64,000 nucleotides of DNA from Sphingomonas montana (GCF_001956315.1 NZ_MOLY01000041.1:1-64000), one strand, 5' to 3'; positions 8,345 through 16,788 are shown, numbered from the stretch's first letter. Numbers and translations: made by a program. The notes: generated by a model not told the origin, from the sequence alone.

Positions 8345-9547
8345 GTGAAAGTCACGTTACACGCGATCCGCGAACAGGACTATCGGCGTCTGCGGGCGTT
8401 CCTGCCACCGGCGGGGCCGGGCGGCGTCTGGATGCTCGGGCCCGGTCCGGGGGGCGCCCCGGTGCTGCGCGTGGCGGCGCCTGAGGGAGAGCGGACGGGC
8501 GCGCGGACCGGCGCGGTCGTGCTGGTGCCGACCGAGCAGGTTCTGCTGACCATCGTCGACCTGCCGCTGGCGGCGCGGCGGCAGCGGTTGGCGGCGCTGC
8601 CGTTCGCGATCGAGGACCGGATCGCCGAGCCGATCGAGTCGGTGCATGCGGCGCTGGGGATCGCGACCGGGCCGGGGCGCTATCTGGCCGGCGTGGTGGC
8701 GCGCGCGACGATGGCGGGCTGGGTCGCGCGGGTAGAGGCAGCGGGGCTGGGCCATGCCGTGCTGATACCCGACGCGCTGGCGCTGCCCCTGCCGCCCGAG
8801 GGTGCGTGGAGCGTGGCGCGGACCGCCGACCGGGTGGTGGTGCGGACGCCGGACGGCGGCGGGTTCGCGGTGCCGACGGCGCGGTTCGCAGGGATCTGGA
8901 CGATGGCCGGGCGGCCGGATTGCATCCTGTACGGGGAGGCCTTGCCGGACGGGATCGCCGGGGTGGCCGCGGTCGATGGCGTGGCGGACGCGGTGCCGGC
9001 CACCGTGCTGGACCTGCGGCAGGGTGTGTTCGCACGGGTGCGGCGCGGCACGTCGGCGCTGTGGCGGCGGGCGGCGATCGTGGCGGGGTGCGGGTTGCTG
9101 GCGCATGGTGCGATCGCGGCCGCGGACACGATCGCGCTGCAACGGATCGCGGCGGACCGGAAGGCGGACACCGCGGCGATCGTCGAGCGGATCGCACCGG
9201 GGACGTCGACCAGCGGCGACCTGGCCGAGGTGGCGGGGGACCTGCTGCCCAGCGGGAATGCGACGCCGGGGGCGACGTTCGTGCCGATGATGGGGCGGAT
9301 TTCGCAGGCGATGGGCGCGGGCGTGACGTTGCGGTCGCTGGCCTATGACGCGGGCGCGGGGACGATCGTGCTGGACGTCAGCGCGCCGGATCTGGCGGCG
9401 GTGCAGGGCGTGGAGGCGCGGATGCGCGCGGCCGGGCTGGTGGTGAGCGGCGGCGGCGGGACCGCGGCGGCGGGCGGTGCCGAGGGGCAGATCACGGTCC
9501 AAACGCGGGCAAATGCGTCGGTATCGGCGACGGGAGAGGCAGGCTGA
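8345..9547 (+). CDS. gspL: Type II secretion system platform protein GspL
   Basis: Inner-membrane platform protein that recruits the GspE ATPase; about 400 residues. A large cytoplasmic actin-like domain comes first (AVVLVPTEQVLLTIVDLPLAARRQRLAALPFAIEDRI is characteristic of the family, quoted here only by its ends AVVLVP and FAIEDRI), then one membrane segment near residue 240 (AAIVAGCGLLAHGAIAAADT) and a ferredoxin-like periplasmic domain. I use the GTG at 8345, preceded by AAGG at a 6-base spacing; an ATG at 8300 is possible but the intervening codons are atypical. Its stop overlaps the gspM start (TGATG). Confidence 0.88.
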   Translation: MKVTLHAIREQDYRRLRAFLPPAGPGGVWMLGPGPGGAPVLRVAAPEGERTGARTGAVVLVPTEQVLLTIVDLPLAARRQRLAALPFAIEDRIAEPIESVHAALGIATGPGRYLAGVVARATMAGWVARVEAAGLGHAVLIPDALALPLPPEGAWSVARTADRVVVRTPDGGGFAVPTARFAGIWTMAGRPDCILYGEALPDGIAGVAAVDGVADAVPATVLDLRQGVFARVRRGTSALWRRAAIVAGCGLLAHGAIAAADTIALQRIAADRKADTAAIVERIAPGTSTSGDLAEVAGDLLPSGNATPGATFVPMMGRISQAMGAGVTLRSLAYDAGAGTIVLDVSAPDLAAVQGVEARMRAAGLVVSGGGGTAAAGGAEGQITVQTRANASVSATGEAG

Positions 9548-10032
9548 TGGCGATCCCGTTCGAACCTTATGTGATGCGTGGCCTGTCGTGGTGGATGGAC
9601 CGGTCGCCGCGCGAGCGCGTGATGCTGGCGGTGCTGGGCGGCGTGGCGGTGATCGCGCTGATGCTGGTACTGGTCGTGAAGCCGTTGCAGGCGGCGCGGG
9701 GCCAGGCGCTGGCCGATATCCGGACGTACGAGACGCTGTCCGCCGGGCTGGTCGCGGCGGGGCCGGCGGTGCGGCCGGCGGGAACCGCGCGGACCGGGCC
9801 GGTGGCGCAGATCCTGACCACCACCGCCGCCGGATTCGGCCTGACCGTGCAGCGCGTCGAGCCCGAGGGCGGGCGGACGCGCGTGGTGATGGACGGTGTG
9901 CCTTATGATGCGACGATCCGCTGGCTGGCTGACCTGGAGACGGGCGGTGGCGTGACGCTGGCCGAACTGCGGCTGGACCGCGGGACGGCGCCCGGATCGG
10001 TCAACGTGCAACTGGTAGTGCAGGGCGAATGA
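9547..10032 (+). CDS. gspM: Type II secretion system protein GspM
   Basis: Small inner-membrane platform protein of 161 residues that partners GspL. It has a short cytoplasmic start with an amphipathic segment (LSWWMDRSPRERVMLAVLGG), one transmembrane helix around residues 27-46 (VAVIALMLVLVVKPL), and a periplasmic ferredoxin-like domain. The start overlaps the gspL stop and the stop overlaps the gspE start by four bases, so L-M-E are translationally coupled. Sequence conservation in this family is weak; the call rests on the helix position, length and place between gspL and gspE. Confidence 0.88.
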   Translation: MAIPFEPYVMRGLSWWMDRSPRERVMLAVLGGVAVIALMLVLVVKPLQAARGQALADIRTYETLSAGLVAAGPAVRPAGTARTGPVAQILTTTAAGFGLTVQRVEPEGGRTRVVMDGVPYDATIRWLADLETGGGVTLAELRLDRGTAPGSVNVQLVVQGE

Positions 10033-11570
10033 GCGACGTGATCGTGACCGACGTGGTCGATGTGTCATCGGACGAGGCGCTGCTGTTGCAGCCGGCCGAT
10101 CCGGTGGCGATCGCCGGGCTGCCTTATGGCTTTGCACGCCGGCACGGGGTGATCGTGCGGGCGACGCCGGCGGGAGGCGAGTGCGTGACGCGCGGGATGC
10201 CGTCGCTGGCGGCGATGCTGGAGGTGCAGCGGCTGTTTGGCGATGCGATGCCGATCGTGCCGCTGGACGATGCGGCGTTCGATGCGGCGCTGAGCACGCA
10301 GTATCGCGACAGCGCGACCGAGGCGTCGGACGCGGCGTCCGCTAGCGACAGCGACCTGGCGGCGCTGGCCGACAGCGCGTCGGCGGTGGACGATCTGCTC
10401 GACAATCGCGACGATTCGCCGGTGATCCGACTGATCAACGCGTTGCTGCTGGAAGCGGTGAAGGAGGGCGCGTCCGACATCCATGTCGAGACGCAGGAGA
10501 AGCGGCTGCTCGTGCGGTTCCGGATCGACGGCGTGCTGCGCGACCGGGTGGAGCCGAAGCGCGCGCTGGCGCCGTTGCTGGTCAGCCGCATCAAGGTGAT
10601 GGCCAAGCTCGACATCGCCGAGAAGCGCGTGCCGCAGGACGGGCGCGTGACGTTGCGGGTCGGCGGGTACGACATCGATGCGCGTGTCTCGACCATCCCG
10701 ACGCAGCATGGCGAACGGGTGGTGCTGCGCCTGCTCGACCGCGGGGCGACGCAGCTCGACCTGAAGGCGCTCGGCATGAACGAGCATGATATCGGTGTGT
10801 TTCATACGCTGCTGCAGCGGCCGCACGGGATCGTGCTGGTCACCGGGCCGACCGGCAGCGGCAAGACGACGACGCTGTACGCCGCGCTGACCCGGCTGAA
10901 CGACCGGCAGCGCAACATCATGACGGTCGAGGATCCGATCGAATATGAGCTGGAGGGTGTCGGCCAGACGCAGGTCAATCCGAAGACCGAGCTGACCTTT
11001 GCGCGCGGCCTGCGCGCGATCCTGCGGCAGGATCCGGACGTCATCATGGTGGGCGAGATCCGCGACGACGAGACCGCGGAGGTGGCGGTCCGGTCGAGCA
11101 TGACGGGGCATTTCGTGCTGTCGACGCTGCATACGAACAGCGCGATCGGCAGCGTGACGCGGCTGATCGACATGGGGGTGGAACGCTATCTGCTCGCACC
11201 GATGATCGTCGGGTTGATCGCGCAGCGGCTGGTGCGCAAGCTGTGCCAGGCATGTCGGGCGGCGGATGTGGCGGGGACGCGGGATGTCGCGCTGATGTCG
11301 GGGGCGATCGCGGTGGGCGATGTGGTGTACCGGCCTGTGGGGTGTCCGGCGTGCCACGGCGACGGGTATCGCGGGCGGCTGGGGCTGTACGAGCTGGTGA
11401 CGGTGGACGAGCGGATGCAGGCGCTCATCCACGACGGCGCGTCGGAGGCGGCGCTGGTCGCGGCGGCGCGGGAGCGGGGGCCGAGTCTGCTGGACGACGG
11501 AATTGCGAAGGTACGCGGTGGCCTGACGTCGGTGGACGAGGTTGCGCGCGTGGTGAGGGATGATTTGTGA
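10029..11570 (+). CDS. gspE: Type II secretion system ATPase GspE
   Basis: Cytoplasmic hexameric ATPase that powers pseudopilus assembly; 513 residues. The Walker A motif GPTGSGKTTT is at residues 273-282, an Asp box (TVEDPIEYELEGVGQTQVN) follows, then the Walker B (DPDVIMVGEIRDDETAE) and a His box (STLHTNSA). The C-terminal zinc module has four cysteines, C406-x2-C409 and C439-x2-C442 (CQAC and CPAC). The N1 domain is shortened compared with the E. coli and Vibrio proteins but the GspL-contacting N2 domain is recognisable (EGASDIHVETQEKRLLVRFR region). All catalytic motifs are intact. Confidence 0.97.
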   Translation: MSDVIVTDVVDVSSDEALLLQPADPVAIAGLPYGFARRHGVIVRATPAGGECVTRGMPSLAAMLEVQRLFGDAMPIVPLDDAAFDAALSTQYRDSATEASDAASASDSDLAALADSASAVDDLLDNRDDSPVIRLINALLLEAVKEGASDIHVETQEKRLLVRFRIDGVLRDRVEPKRALAPLLVSRIKVMAKLDIAEKRVPQDGRVTLRVGGYDIDARVSTIPTQHGERVVLRLLDRGATQLDLKALGMNEHDIGVFHTLLQRPHGIVLVTGPTGSGKTTTLYAALTRLNDRQRNIMTVEDPIEYELEGVGQTQVNPKTELTFARGLRAILRQDPDVIMVGEIRDDETAEVAVRSSMTGHFVLSTLHTNSAIGSVTRLIDMGVERYLLAPMIVGLIAQRLVRKLCQACRAADVAGTRDVALMSGAIAVGDVVYRPVGCPACHGDGYRGRLGLYELVTVDERMQALIHDGASEAALVAAARERGPSLLDDGIAKVRGGLTSVDEVARVVRDDL

Positions 11571-11590
11571 GGTTTTCCCGTTCCTCCAAC

Positions 11591-11753
11591 CCGTTTGGTT
11601 CGAGCTTGTCGAGAACGGTGCGCTTTGTTCTCGACAGGCTCGAACCGAACGGAGCTTGGGGTTTGGGTCGGGTTCTCGACAGGCTCGAACCGAACGGAGT
11701 TGGGGGTAGGGGTCCGTCTTCCCGCCCCGTTTGGTTCGAGCTTGTCGAGAACC
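11591..11753. repeat. Palindromic repeat family A cluster between gspE and gspF
   Basis: Four copies of the arm fill most of the 200-base gspE-gspF gap: an inverted pair at 11591-11652, one copy at 11671-11697 and one in opposite orientation at 11727-11753. Each is flanked by the CCGTTTGG/CGAACGG extension. The cluster separates two genes that in other systems are adjacent or overlapping. It may form strong hairpins in the transcript and could tune gspF expression, but that is inference. Confidence 0.93.
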
Positions 11754-11772
11754 GGTCCGGAGCGCGTCGCTG

Positions 11773-13002
11773 ATGCCAGCCTTCTCCTACAAGGCGGTCG
11801 ATACCGCCGGCAAAGCCTCGCGCGGGGTGCTGGAGGCCGCCAATGCGGGCGCGGCGCGGCGGGTGTTGCGGGAGCGGCAGTTGTTGCCGACGTCGGTCGA
11901 GATGACCGACAAGCCGGTGGGCGACGCGAAGGGCGGGATCGACCTGTCGCAGCTGTTCCGCAAGCGGGTGGGGGCGCGGGCGCTGTCGACCGTGACGCGG
12001 CAGATCTCGACGCTGGTGAGCAGCGATATCCGGATCGAGGAGGCGCTGCGGCTGGTGGCCGCGCAGGCCGATACGCCGGCGATGGCGGGTTTGCTGCTGA
12101 ACGTGCGCGGCGGGATCCTGGACGGGCGGAGTTTCGCGCAGGCGCTAGGTGATCATCCCGCCGCATTCCCCGAATTCTACCGCGCGTCGGTGGCGGCCGG
12201 GGAACAGTCCGGGCGGTTGCCGGAGGTGTTGAACCACCTGGCCGAGTTCGTCGAGCATCGCCACCGGAACCAGCAGAAGGTGCAGCTGGCGTTGCTGTAT
12301 CCCGCGCTGCTGGCGGTGGTGTCGATCGGCATGATGGTGCTGCTGCTGGTCTATGTGGTGCCCGATATCGTGAAGGTGTTCGTGTCGCGCGGGGCGGAGC
12401 TGCCGCTGCTGACGCGTGCGCTGATCGGCCTCAGCGCCGGGTTCCAGAGTTACGGGCTGGTGATGGCGGCGGGGATCGTCGCGGCGGTGATCGCGTGGCG
12501 GGCGTGGGTGAAGAAGGAGGGCAACCGGCTGCGCTTCCACCGTTTCCTGGCGACGACGCGGCCGGTGGCGGGGTTCAGCCGCAAGCATAATGCGGCGCGG
12601 TTCGCGGGATCGCTGGCGACGCTGGTGCAGAGCATGGTGCCGCTGGTCGAGGCGCTGAACGCGGCAGCGGCGGTGACGCCCAACCTGCATGTGCGGGAAC
12701 GCGCGCGGGCGGTGGCGGCGCGGGTGCGCGAGGGGGCGAGTTTGCAGACGGGCATGACCGAGGCGGCGATCTTCCCGTCGATGCTGGTCGCGATCGTGGC
12801 GTCTGGCGAGTCGAGCGGGCGGCTGGGGCCGGCGCTGGGTCGCGCCGCGGGGGAACTGGACCGGGAACTGGAGCAGGCGGTGTCGACGCTGGTAGCGCTG
12901 GTGGAGCCGGCGGTGTTGTTGATGATGGGCGGGCTTGTGCTGCTGATGGTGCTGGCGATCTTGCTGCCGATCATCAACTTGAACAATCTGGTGGGGATGT
13001 AG
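11773..13002 (+). CDS. gspF: Type II secretion system inner-membrane protein GspF
   Basis: Polytopic core of the inner-membrane platform, 409 residues. It starts with the family's typical MPAFSYKAVDTAGKASRG and has two homologous halves, each a cytoplasmic helical bundle (first STVTRQISTLVSSDIRIEEAL, second ARFAGSLATLVQSMVPLVEAL) followed by membrane helices near residues 168-195, 215-240 and 375-405. The frame is open upstream to 11731 only because the repeat there carries no stops; the ATG at 11773 is the real start. It ends a rightward L-M-E-F block. Confidence 0.95.
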   Translation: MPAFSYKAVDTAGKASRGVLEAANAGAARRVLRERQLLPTSVEMTDKPVGDAKGGIDLSQLFRKRVGARALSTVTRQISTLVSSDIRIEEALRLVAAQADTPAMAGLLLNVRGGILDGRSFAQALGDHPAAFPEFYRASVAAGEQSGRLPEVLNHLAEFVEHRHRNQQKVQLALLYPALLAVVSIGMMVLLLVYVVPDIVKVFVSRGAELPLLTRALIGLSAGFQSYGLVMAAGIVAAVIAWRAWVKKEGNRLRFHRFLATTRPVAGFSRKHNAARFAGSLATLVQSMVPLVEALNAAAAVTPNLHVRERARAVAARVREGASLQTGMTEAAIFPSMLVAIVASGESSGRLGPALGRAAGELDRELEQAVSTLVALVEPAVLLMMGGLVLLMVLAILLPIINLNNLVGM

Positions 13003-13035
13003 GTTTCTGCTGACCCGATGAACTTTTTCACTGAT

Positions 13036-13098
13036 CCGTTTGGGTCGAGCCTGTCTAGAGCTCAGCGCAGGGTTCTCGACAGGCTCGAACCAAACGGG
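13036..13098. repeat. Palindromic repeat family A, inverted pair after gspF
   Basis: A slightly decayed left arm at 13036-13062 (with GGGTCGAGCCTGTCTAGAGC) faces an intact right arm at 13071-13098. It lies between the convergent ends of gspF and gspN and could act as a bidirectional hairpin. Confidence 0.9.
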
Positions 13099-13158
13099 GT
13101 TGGGGTGTGGGGCGCGACTTGATCGGGCGCCCTTGAGGTTCTGCCCAGCTTTCCAGAT

Positions 13159-13268
13159 CCGTCCATGCCGAGCGAAGTCGAGGCACGCTTCCCCGAGCGC
13201 AGCCGAGGGGCGCTGTTGGCTTCTCGGCTACGCTCGAAGGGTCCCTCGACTTCGCTCGGGATGGACGG
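13159..13268. repeat. Palindromic repeat family B, inverted unit
   Basis: A second repeat type: arms reading CCGTCCATGCCGAGCGAAGT at the left and its reverse complement (ending CTCGGGATGGACGG) at the right, with an inner GAGCGCAGCCGAGG/CTCGGCTACGCTC pair. Together with the family A pair just upstream it fills the gspF-gspN gap. Three further full copies lie at 16621-16710, 28218-28307 and 35878-35989. Confidence 0.9.
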
Positions 13269-13294
13269 TCGGTAGGGATGACGCGGGTCGGAGG

Positions 13295-14113
13295 CTACAG
13301 CGTCGTTTCCAGCGACAAGCCGCCCGGCGGGCTGGCGAAGGGGAGGAGGGCGGCGCCGGCGGGGGGGATGGTGATCGCGACGCGGCCGTCGCGGGTGAAG
13401 ACGGTGCGGGCGAGCGTCTGGCGCCGTTGCGTGGCGGGGGTGACGAGAAGCGCGGTGCTGTTCGGGCCGGCGGCGCGGGCGGTGGCGAGGAGAGCGGGGA
13501 CGGGGGCGGCGACGCCGCCGGAACGCGCCGTGCATGTGCCGGGGGTGCTGCGGATCTCGCCGGCGACGTCGGTCGCGCCGTTGCCCAGCGTCAGGCGCGG
13601 TACATCGACCAGCAGCCCGAGTTCGCAGGCGAAGGGCAGATCGGGAAAGGCGGCGCGGAGCAGTGATCCGTCCGCGCGGCCGGCGACCGAATCGAGCCGG
13701 ACGGTGGACGGCGTGAAGGCGGCGCGGCCGGCGAGATCGGTCTGCGCGCCGGTGACGGTGAAGTCCGCCGCGAACGCAAGGCTGGTCAGCGTGCGGAGCG
13801 GGGCGAACCGCCATTCCAACCGGTCGCCGCCGGGCAACGCGGCCTCGCCGTGCCAGATGGTTCCTGATACAGCGCGCAGCGCCGGCACGTCTTCGGGCAC
13901 CACCAGCCGCGCGGGTATGGTGGCCAGCAACGCGAGCAGATAGGCACCCGCGCCGAGCCCTGCGAACAGCAGGATGCGGCGGCGGTGCCGACCGATGGGA
14001 ATGAGGACGGATGGCGATGACGTTTCCAGACCGGCCGCCGATGGATCCGACCGGGATGGATCGCCGGCAGCTGTTCCGCCTCGCAGGATCCGTGGGGCTG
14101 CTGTCGGTGGCAT
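13295..14113 (-). CDS. gspN: Type II secretion system protein GspN
   Basis: Probable GspN, an accessory inner-membrane protein of the secretion system; 272 residues. After a hydrophilic start of about 40 residues comes one membrane helix (ILLFAGLGAGAYLLALLATIPARLVVP) and a periplasmic region with the family pattern VSGTIWHGEAALPGGDRLEWRF (abridged: SGTIWHG then LEWRF). The ATG at 14113 has a GGGGAG ribosome site nine bases upstream; I find no in-frame ATG, GTG or TTG closer to the helix. This makes its 5' end overlap that of the divergent gene at 14011 by 103 bases. It is transcribed alone, against the neighbouring secretion genes. Confidence 0.82.
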   Translation of the reverse strand: MPPTAAPRILRGGTAAGDPSRSDPSAAGLETSSPSVLIPIGRHRRRILLFAGLGAGAYLLALLATIPARLVVPEDVPALRAVSGTIWHGEAALPGGDRLEWRFAPLRTLTSLAFAADFTVTGAQTDLAGRAAFTPSTVRLDSVAGRADGSLLRAAFPDLPFACELGLLVDVPRLTLGNGATDVAGEIRSTPGTCTARSGGVAAPVPALLATARAAGPNSTALLVTPATQRRQTLARTVFTRDGRVAITIPPAGAALLPFASPPGGLSLETTL

Positions 14114-15111
14114 TGTCGGTTGCTCCCCTGGTGGCGGCGCCGCGCGTCAATCGCGAACCGGTCGCCTTCCTGCTACCGCTGACCGGCGCATCCGCCAACC
14201 TCGGACTGAGCATGCAGCGGGCGGCGTCGCTGCGGCTGCCGTTCGGCGGGCGGCCGGTGCTGGCGACGGCGGTCGATACGAACACGGGTGCGGCGGCGGC
14301 GGCGCGGGCGGCGATCAAGGGCGGCGCGCGGATGATCGTGGGGCCGGTGTTCAGCGGCGACGTGCGCCCGGTGCTGGCGGAGGCGGCGGGGCGCGTGCCG
14401 GTGCTGTCGTTCAGCAACGATGTGGCGTTGTATGAAAGCGGTGCGTTCCTGCTGGGCATCACCGCGTCGCAGCTGGCGACGGCGGTGCTGCGGTATGGCC
14501 GGCAGCGCGGGTTGCGGCGGATCGGGTTGCTGGCGGGCGACGGGGCCTGGGCGACGCAGGTGGCGGCGACCTGCGCGCGGTTGCAGGGCGAGCTGGGCTA
14601 TGAACTGGTGCCGGTTGCGCGGCCGGCGGATCTGGCGGGTCTCGGGCTGGCGCTGGGGCGGCTGACGGGCGGTGTGCCGGACGCGCTGCTGGTGGCGGAT
14701 GCGGGTGAGGGATTCGCGGCGGCGGCGCGCGGGCTGGCGGGCAGCGGGGTGCAGTTGCTGGGGATGATGCAGGCGGTGGATTATGCGCCGGCCGCGTTGC
14801 AGGCGATGGCCGGCGCGTGGATCGCGGCACCCGACCCGACCGTGTTCGGGACGTTCGCCACGGCCTATCAGGCGCAGCATGGCGGGACGCCGGGCACGAT
14901 CGCGGCGCTGGCCTACGACGCGGCGGGCATCGTGCAGACGTTGCGCGCGCAGAACCGGATCGACCGGGCCGGCCTGCTGGCGATGGAGGCGTATCGCGGC
15001 GTGACGGGTACGCTGAAGTTCCGGTCGGACGGCAGTTGCGTGCGCGAATTGTCGATCCTGGTGGCGGGGCCGGACGGGTATCAGGTAGCGGCGGCGAGCG
15101 CGTCTGCGTGA
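14011..15111 (+). CDS. Periplasmic-binding-protein-fold protein (LpoA/LivJ-like) within the secretion cluster
   Basis: 366-residue exported protein with a type 1 periplasmic binding fold, resembling branched-chain amino-acid receptors and the LpoA penicillin-binding-protein activators. A twin-arginine-like signal is visible (MDRRQLFRLAGSVGLLSVAL, ending VAA). The ligand-domain pattern is clear: REPVAFLLPLTGASANLG, then IKGGARMIVGPVFSGDVRPV, VPVLSFSNDVALYESGAF and RRIGLLAGDGAWA. No permease or ATPase gene is nearby, so it is probably not an ABC transporter receptor. Its stop overlaps or abuts the gspJ start, placing it in one transcript with gspJ and gspK; a role in secretion assembly or cell-wall remodelling around the machine is an inference. 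An internal ATG at 14056 is an alternative start. Confidence 0.75.
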   Translation: MAMTFPDRPPMDPTGMDRRQLFRLAGSVGLLSVALSVAPLVAAPRVNREPVAFLLPLTGASANLGLSMQRAASLRLPFGGRPVLATAVDTNTGAAAAARAAIKGGARMIVGPVFSGDVRPVLAEAAGRVPVLSFSNDVALYESGAFLLGITASQLATAVLRYGRQRGLRRIGLLAGDGAWATQVAATCARLQGELGYELVPVARPADLAGLGLALGRLTGGVPDALLVADAGEGFAAAARGLAGSGVQLLGMMQAVDYAPAALQAMAGAWIAAPDPTVFGTFATAYQAQHGGTPGTIAALAYDAAGIVQTLRAQNRIDRAGLLAMEAYRGVTGTLKFRSDGSCVRELSILVAGPDGYQVAAASASA

Positions 15112-15116
15112 GCCCC

Positions 15117-15737
15117 ATGACGCCCTTGCGCCGCCGCGATGTTCCGGCAGCGGAGCAGGGTTTCACGCTGATCGAGCTGATCGTGTCGCTGGCGCTGTTC
15201 GGGCTGATCGCGGTAGCGGGGCTGGCGCTGGTCGAGAATGTACTGGGCGTGCAGGCGCAGACCGACGGACGGCTGGAGCGGCTGGGCGACCTGCAACGCG
15301 CGATGTTCGTGGTGACGAGCGACCTGGAGCAGGTATCGGAAGGTGCCATCACCGGCAGTGCGGCGGGGGTGGCGTTCCGGCGGCATGCGCAGGCCAATGG
15401 CGGCTATGGCGCGCCGGTCGCCTATACGCTGGTCGCGGGCGCGCTGACCCGGACGCTGATGCCGGTCGTGCCGGGCGAGCCGATCCGGTCGCAACGGTTG
15501 CTGGACGGGGTGTCGGCCGCGCGCTGGCGCTATCGTGACGGGGCGGCGGGGTGGCGCGACAGCTGGCCGCCGGCGGAGGTGGAACGGCAGGGCGACTGGC
15601 CCGACGCGATCGACGTGACGCTGGTGCTGACCCCGGGCAGGGGCCGGCCGGCGGGGACGGTGCGGCGGATCGTGGCGTTGCCGGTGCCGATCGAGAAGCC
15701 CCGGCCGGCGGGCATGGCGGCGGGTATTGCCGCGTGA
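15117..15737 (+). CDS. gspJ: Type II secretion minor pseudopilin GspJ
   Basis: Minor pseudopilin, 206 residues. The leader MTPLRRRDVPAAEQG is cleaved before FTLIELIVSLALFGLIAVAG, with Glu at +5. The body has the GspJ head (LQRAMFVVTSDLEQVSEGAI, GVSAARWRYRD). A GTG at 15108, overlapping the upstream stop as GTGA, is an alternative start three codons earlier. The stop overlaps the gspK start (GTGA). GspI, J and K form the tip of the pseudopilus. Confidence 0.93.
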   Translation: MTPLRRRDVPAAEQGFTLIELIVSLALFGLIAVAGLALVENVLGVQAQTDGRLERLGDLQRAMFVVTSDLEQVSEGAITGSAAGVAFRRHAQANGGYGAPVAYTLVAGALTRTLMPVVPGEPIRSQRLLDGVSAARWRYRDGAAGWRDSWPPAEVERQGDWPDAIDVTLVLTPGRGRPAGTVRRIVALPVPIEKPRPAGMAAGIAA

Positions 15738-16600
15738 CGCCCCGGCCGGACGAGCGCGGAATGATCCTGATAACCGTGTTGCTGTTCGTGGCGCTGGCGG
15801 CCGGGGTGGTGGCGCTGATGCTGTCGGGCGAGGACGCGGCGCTGACCCGCGCGCAGCGGATGCGCGATGCGGCGGCGGCACAGGCGGCGGTGCGCGGGGC
15901 GGAGGCGAGCGCGATCGTGGCATTGCGCCGCGATGCGGTGACCGCGCCGGCGGCGGACCATGCGGGCGAGCCGTGGGCCGCGCTGGCGGAGCGCGGGGCG
16001 AAGATCCAGGGCGGCACGTTCGACCTGGCGATCGCGGATGCGCAGGGACGGTTCAACATCAATGCGCTGGCCAGCGACGACATCGGCGCCAGCCTGGTCG
16101 CCGCGCGCATCGCGCAGGCGCTGAAGCTGCCGCCCGAACTGGCGTTGCGCGCCGGGGCGCTGATCCGGCAGGGCGGGCCGATCACCGACCTGGCCCCACT
16201 GAGCCTGTTCGGGCTGAGCCCGCAGACGCTGGTCGCACTGGCGCAGCTGGCGACCGCATTGCCGGGGCAGGCACCGGTCAACCTGAACGCGGCGTCGCCC
16301 GAACTGCTGGCGATCCTGCTGGACAATCCGGCGGCGGCGCAGACGCTGGTCGCGGTGCGGGCCGGCCAGGGGTTCCTGACCGCGGAGGATTTCCAGCGGG
16401 CGGGCGTATCGGTGCCGCCGGGGGCCGGGTTCACGTCCGACCTGTTCTGGGTGCGGGCCAGGGTCACGATCGGCGACACGCCGCAGCAACTGACGAGCCT
16501 GTTGCAGCGGCGGCGGACGCCGGCGGGCGTGGAGGTGGTGCCGATCGGCCGGTGGCGGGGCGCGGCAGTGCCGGAGCAGGCGCCCGCGCTGGTTTTCTAG
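15734..16600 (+). CDS. gspK: Type II secretion minor pseudopilin GspK
   Basis: Largest minor pseudopilin, capping the tip; 288 residues. The GTG at 15734 overlaps the gspJ stop. Leader VTPRPDERG precedes MILITVLLFVALAAGVVALM; the +5 position is not Glu, as usual for GspK. The insert domain of helical hairpins is present (FNINALASDD, NLNAASPELLAILL and QGFLTAEDFQRAG, the last two being helix-hairpin-helix-like). It ends the rightward block; no gspO prepilin peptidase gene follows. Confidence 0.93.
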   Translation: MTPRPDERGMILITVLLFVALAAGVVALMLSGEDAALTRAQRMRDAAAAQAAVRGAEASAIVALRRDAVTAPAADHAGEPWAALAERGAKIQGGTFDLAIADAQGRFNINALASDDIGASLVAARIAQALKLPPELALRAGALIRQGGPITDLAPLSLFGLSPQTLVALAQLATALPGQAPVNLNAASPELLAILLDNPAAAQTLVAVRAGQGFLTAEDFQRAGVSVPPGAGFTSDLFWVRARVTIGDTPQQLTSLLQRRRTPAGVEVVPIGRWRGAAVPEQAPALVF

Positions 16601-16620
16601 GGCGGCTGTGTTTCTAAAGT

Positions 16621-16710
16621 CCCGTCCATGCCGAGCGCAGTCGAGGCACGTTTCCCGAGCGTAGCCGAGGGGCGATGTCGGCCGTCTCGGCTGCGCTCGG
16701 GATGGGCGGT
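16621..16710. repeat. Palindromic repeat family B after gspK
   Basis: Left arm CCCGTCCATGCCGAGCGCAG and right arm ending GCTCGGGATGGGCGG enclose an inner GAGCGTAGCCGAGG/CTCGGCTGCGCTC pairing. It sits between the convergent gspK and the histidine kinase gene and is the only structure in that gap. Confidence 0.88.
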
Positions 16711-16788
16711 TGGGGGGCGCTCGAGAGACAGGCTTTGAGCGCTTGGGACCGACAGGTAGGCGGGTGAAGGCGGGCCGTGTAGCCCCCT

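Noticed and set aside
11567-11773. Short ORF of 68 codons between gspE and gspF
   Set aside because: It consists almost wholly of translated family A repeats and has no independent support.
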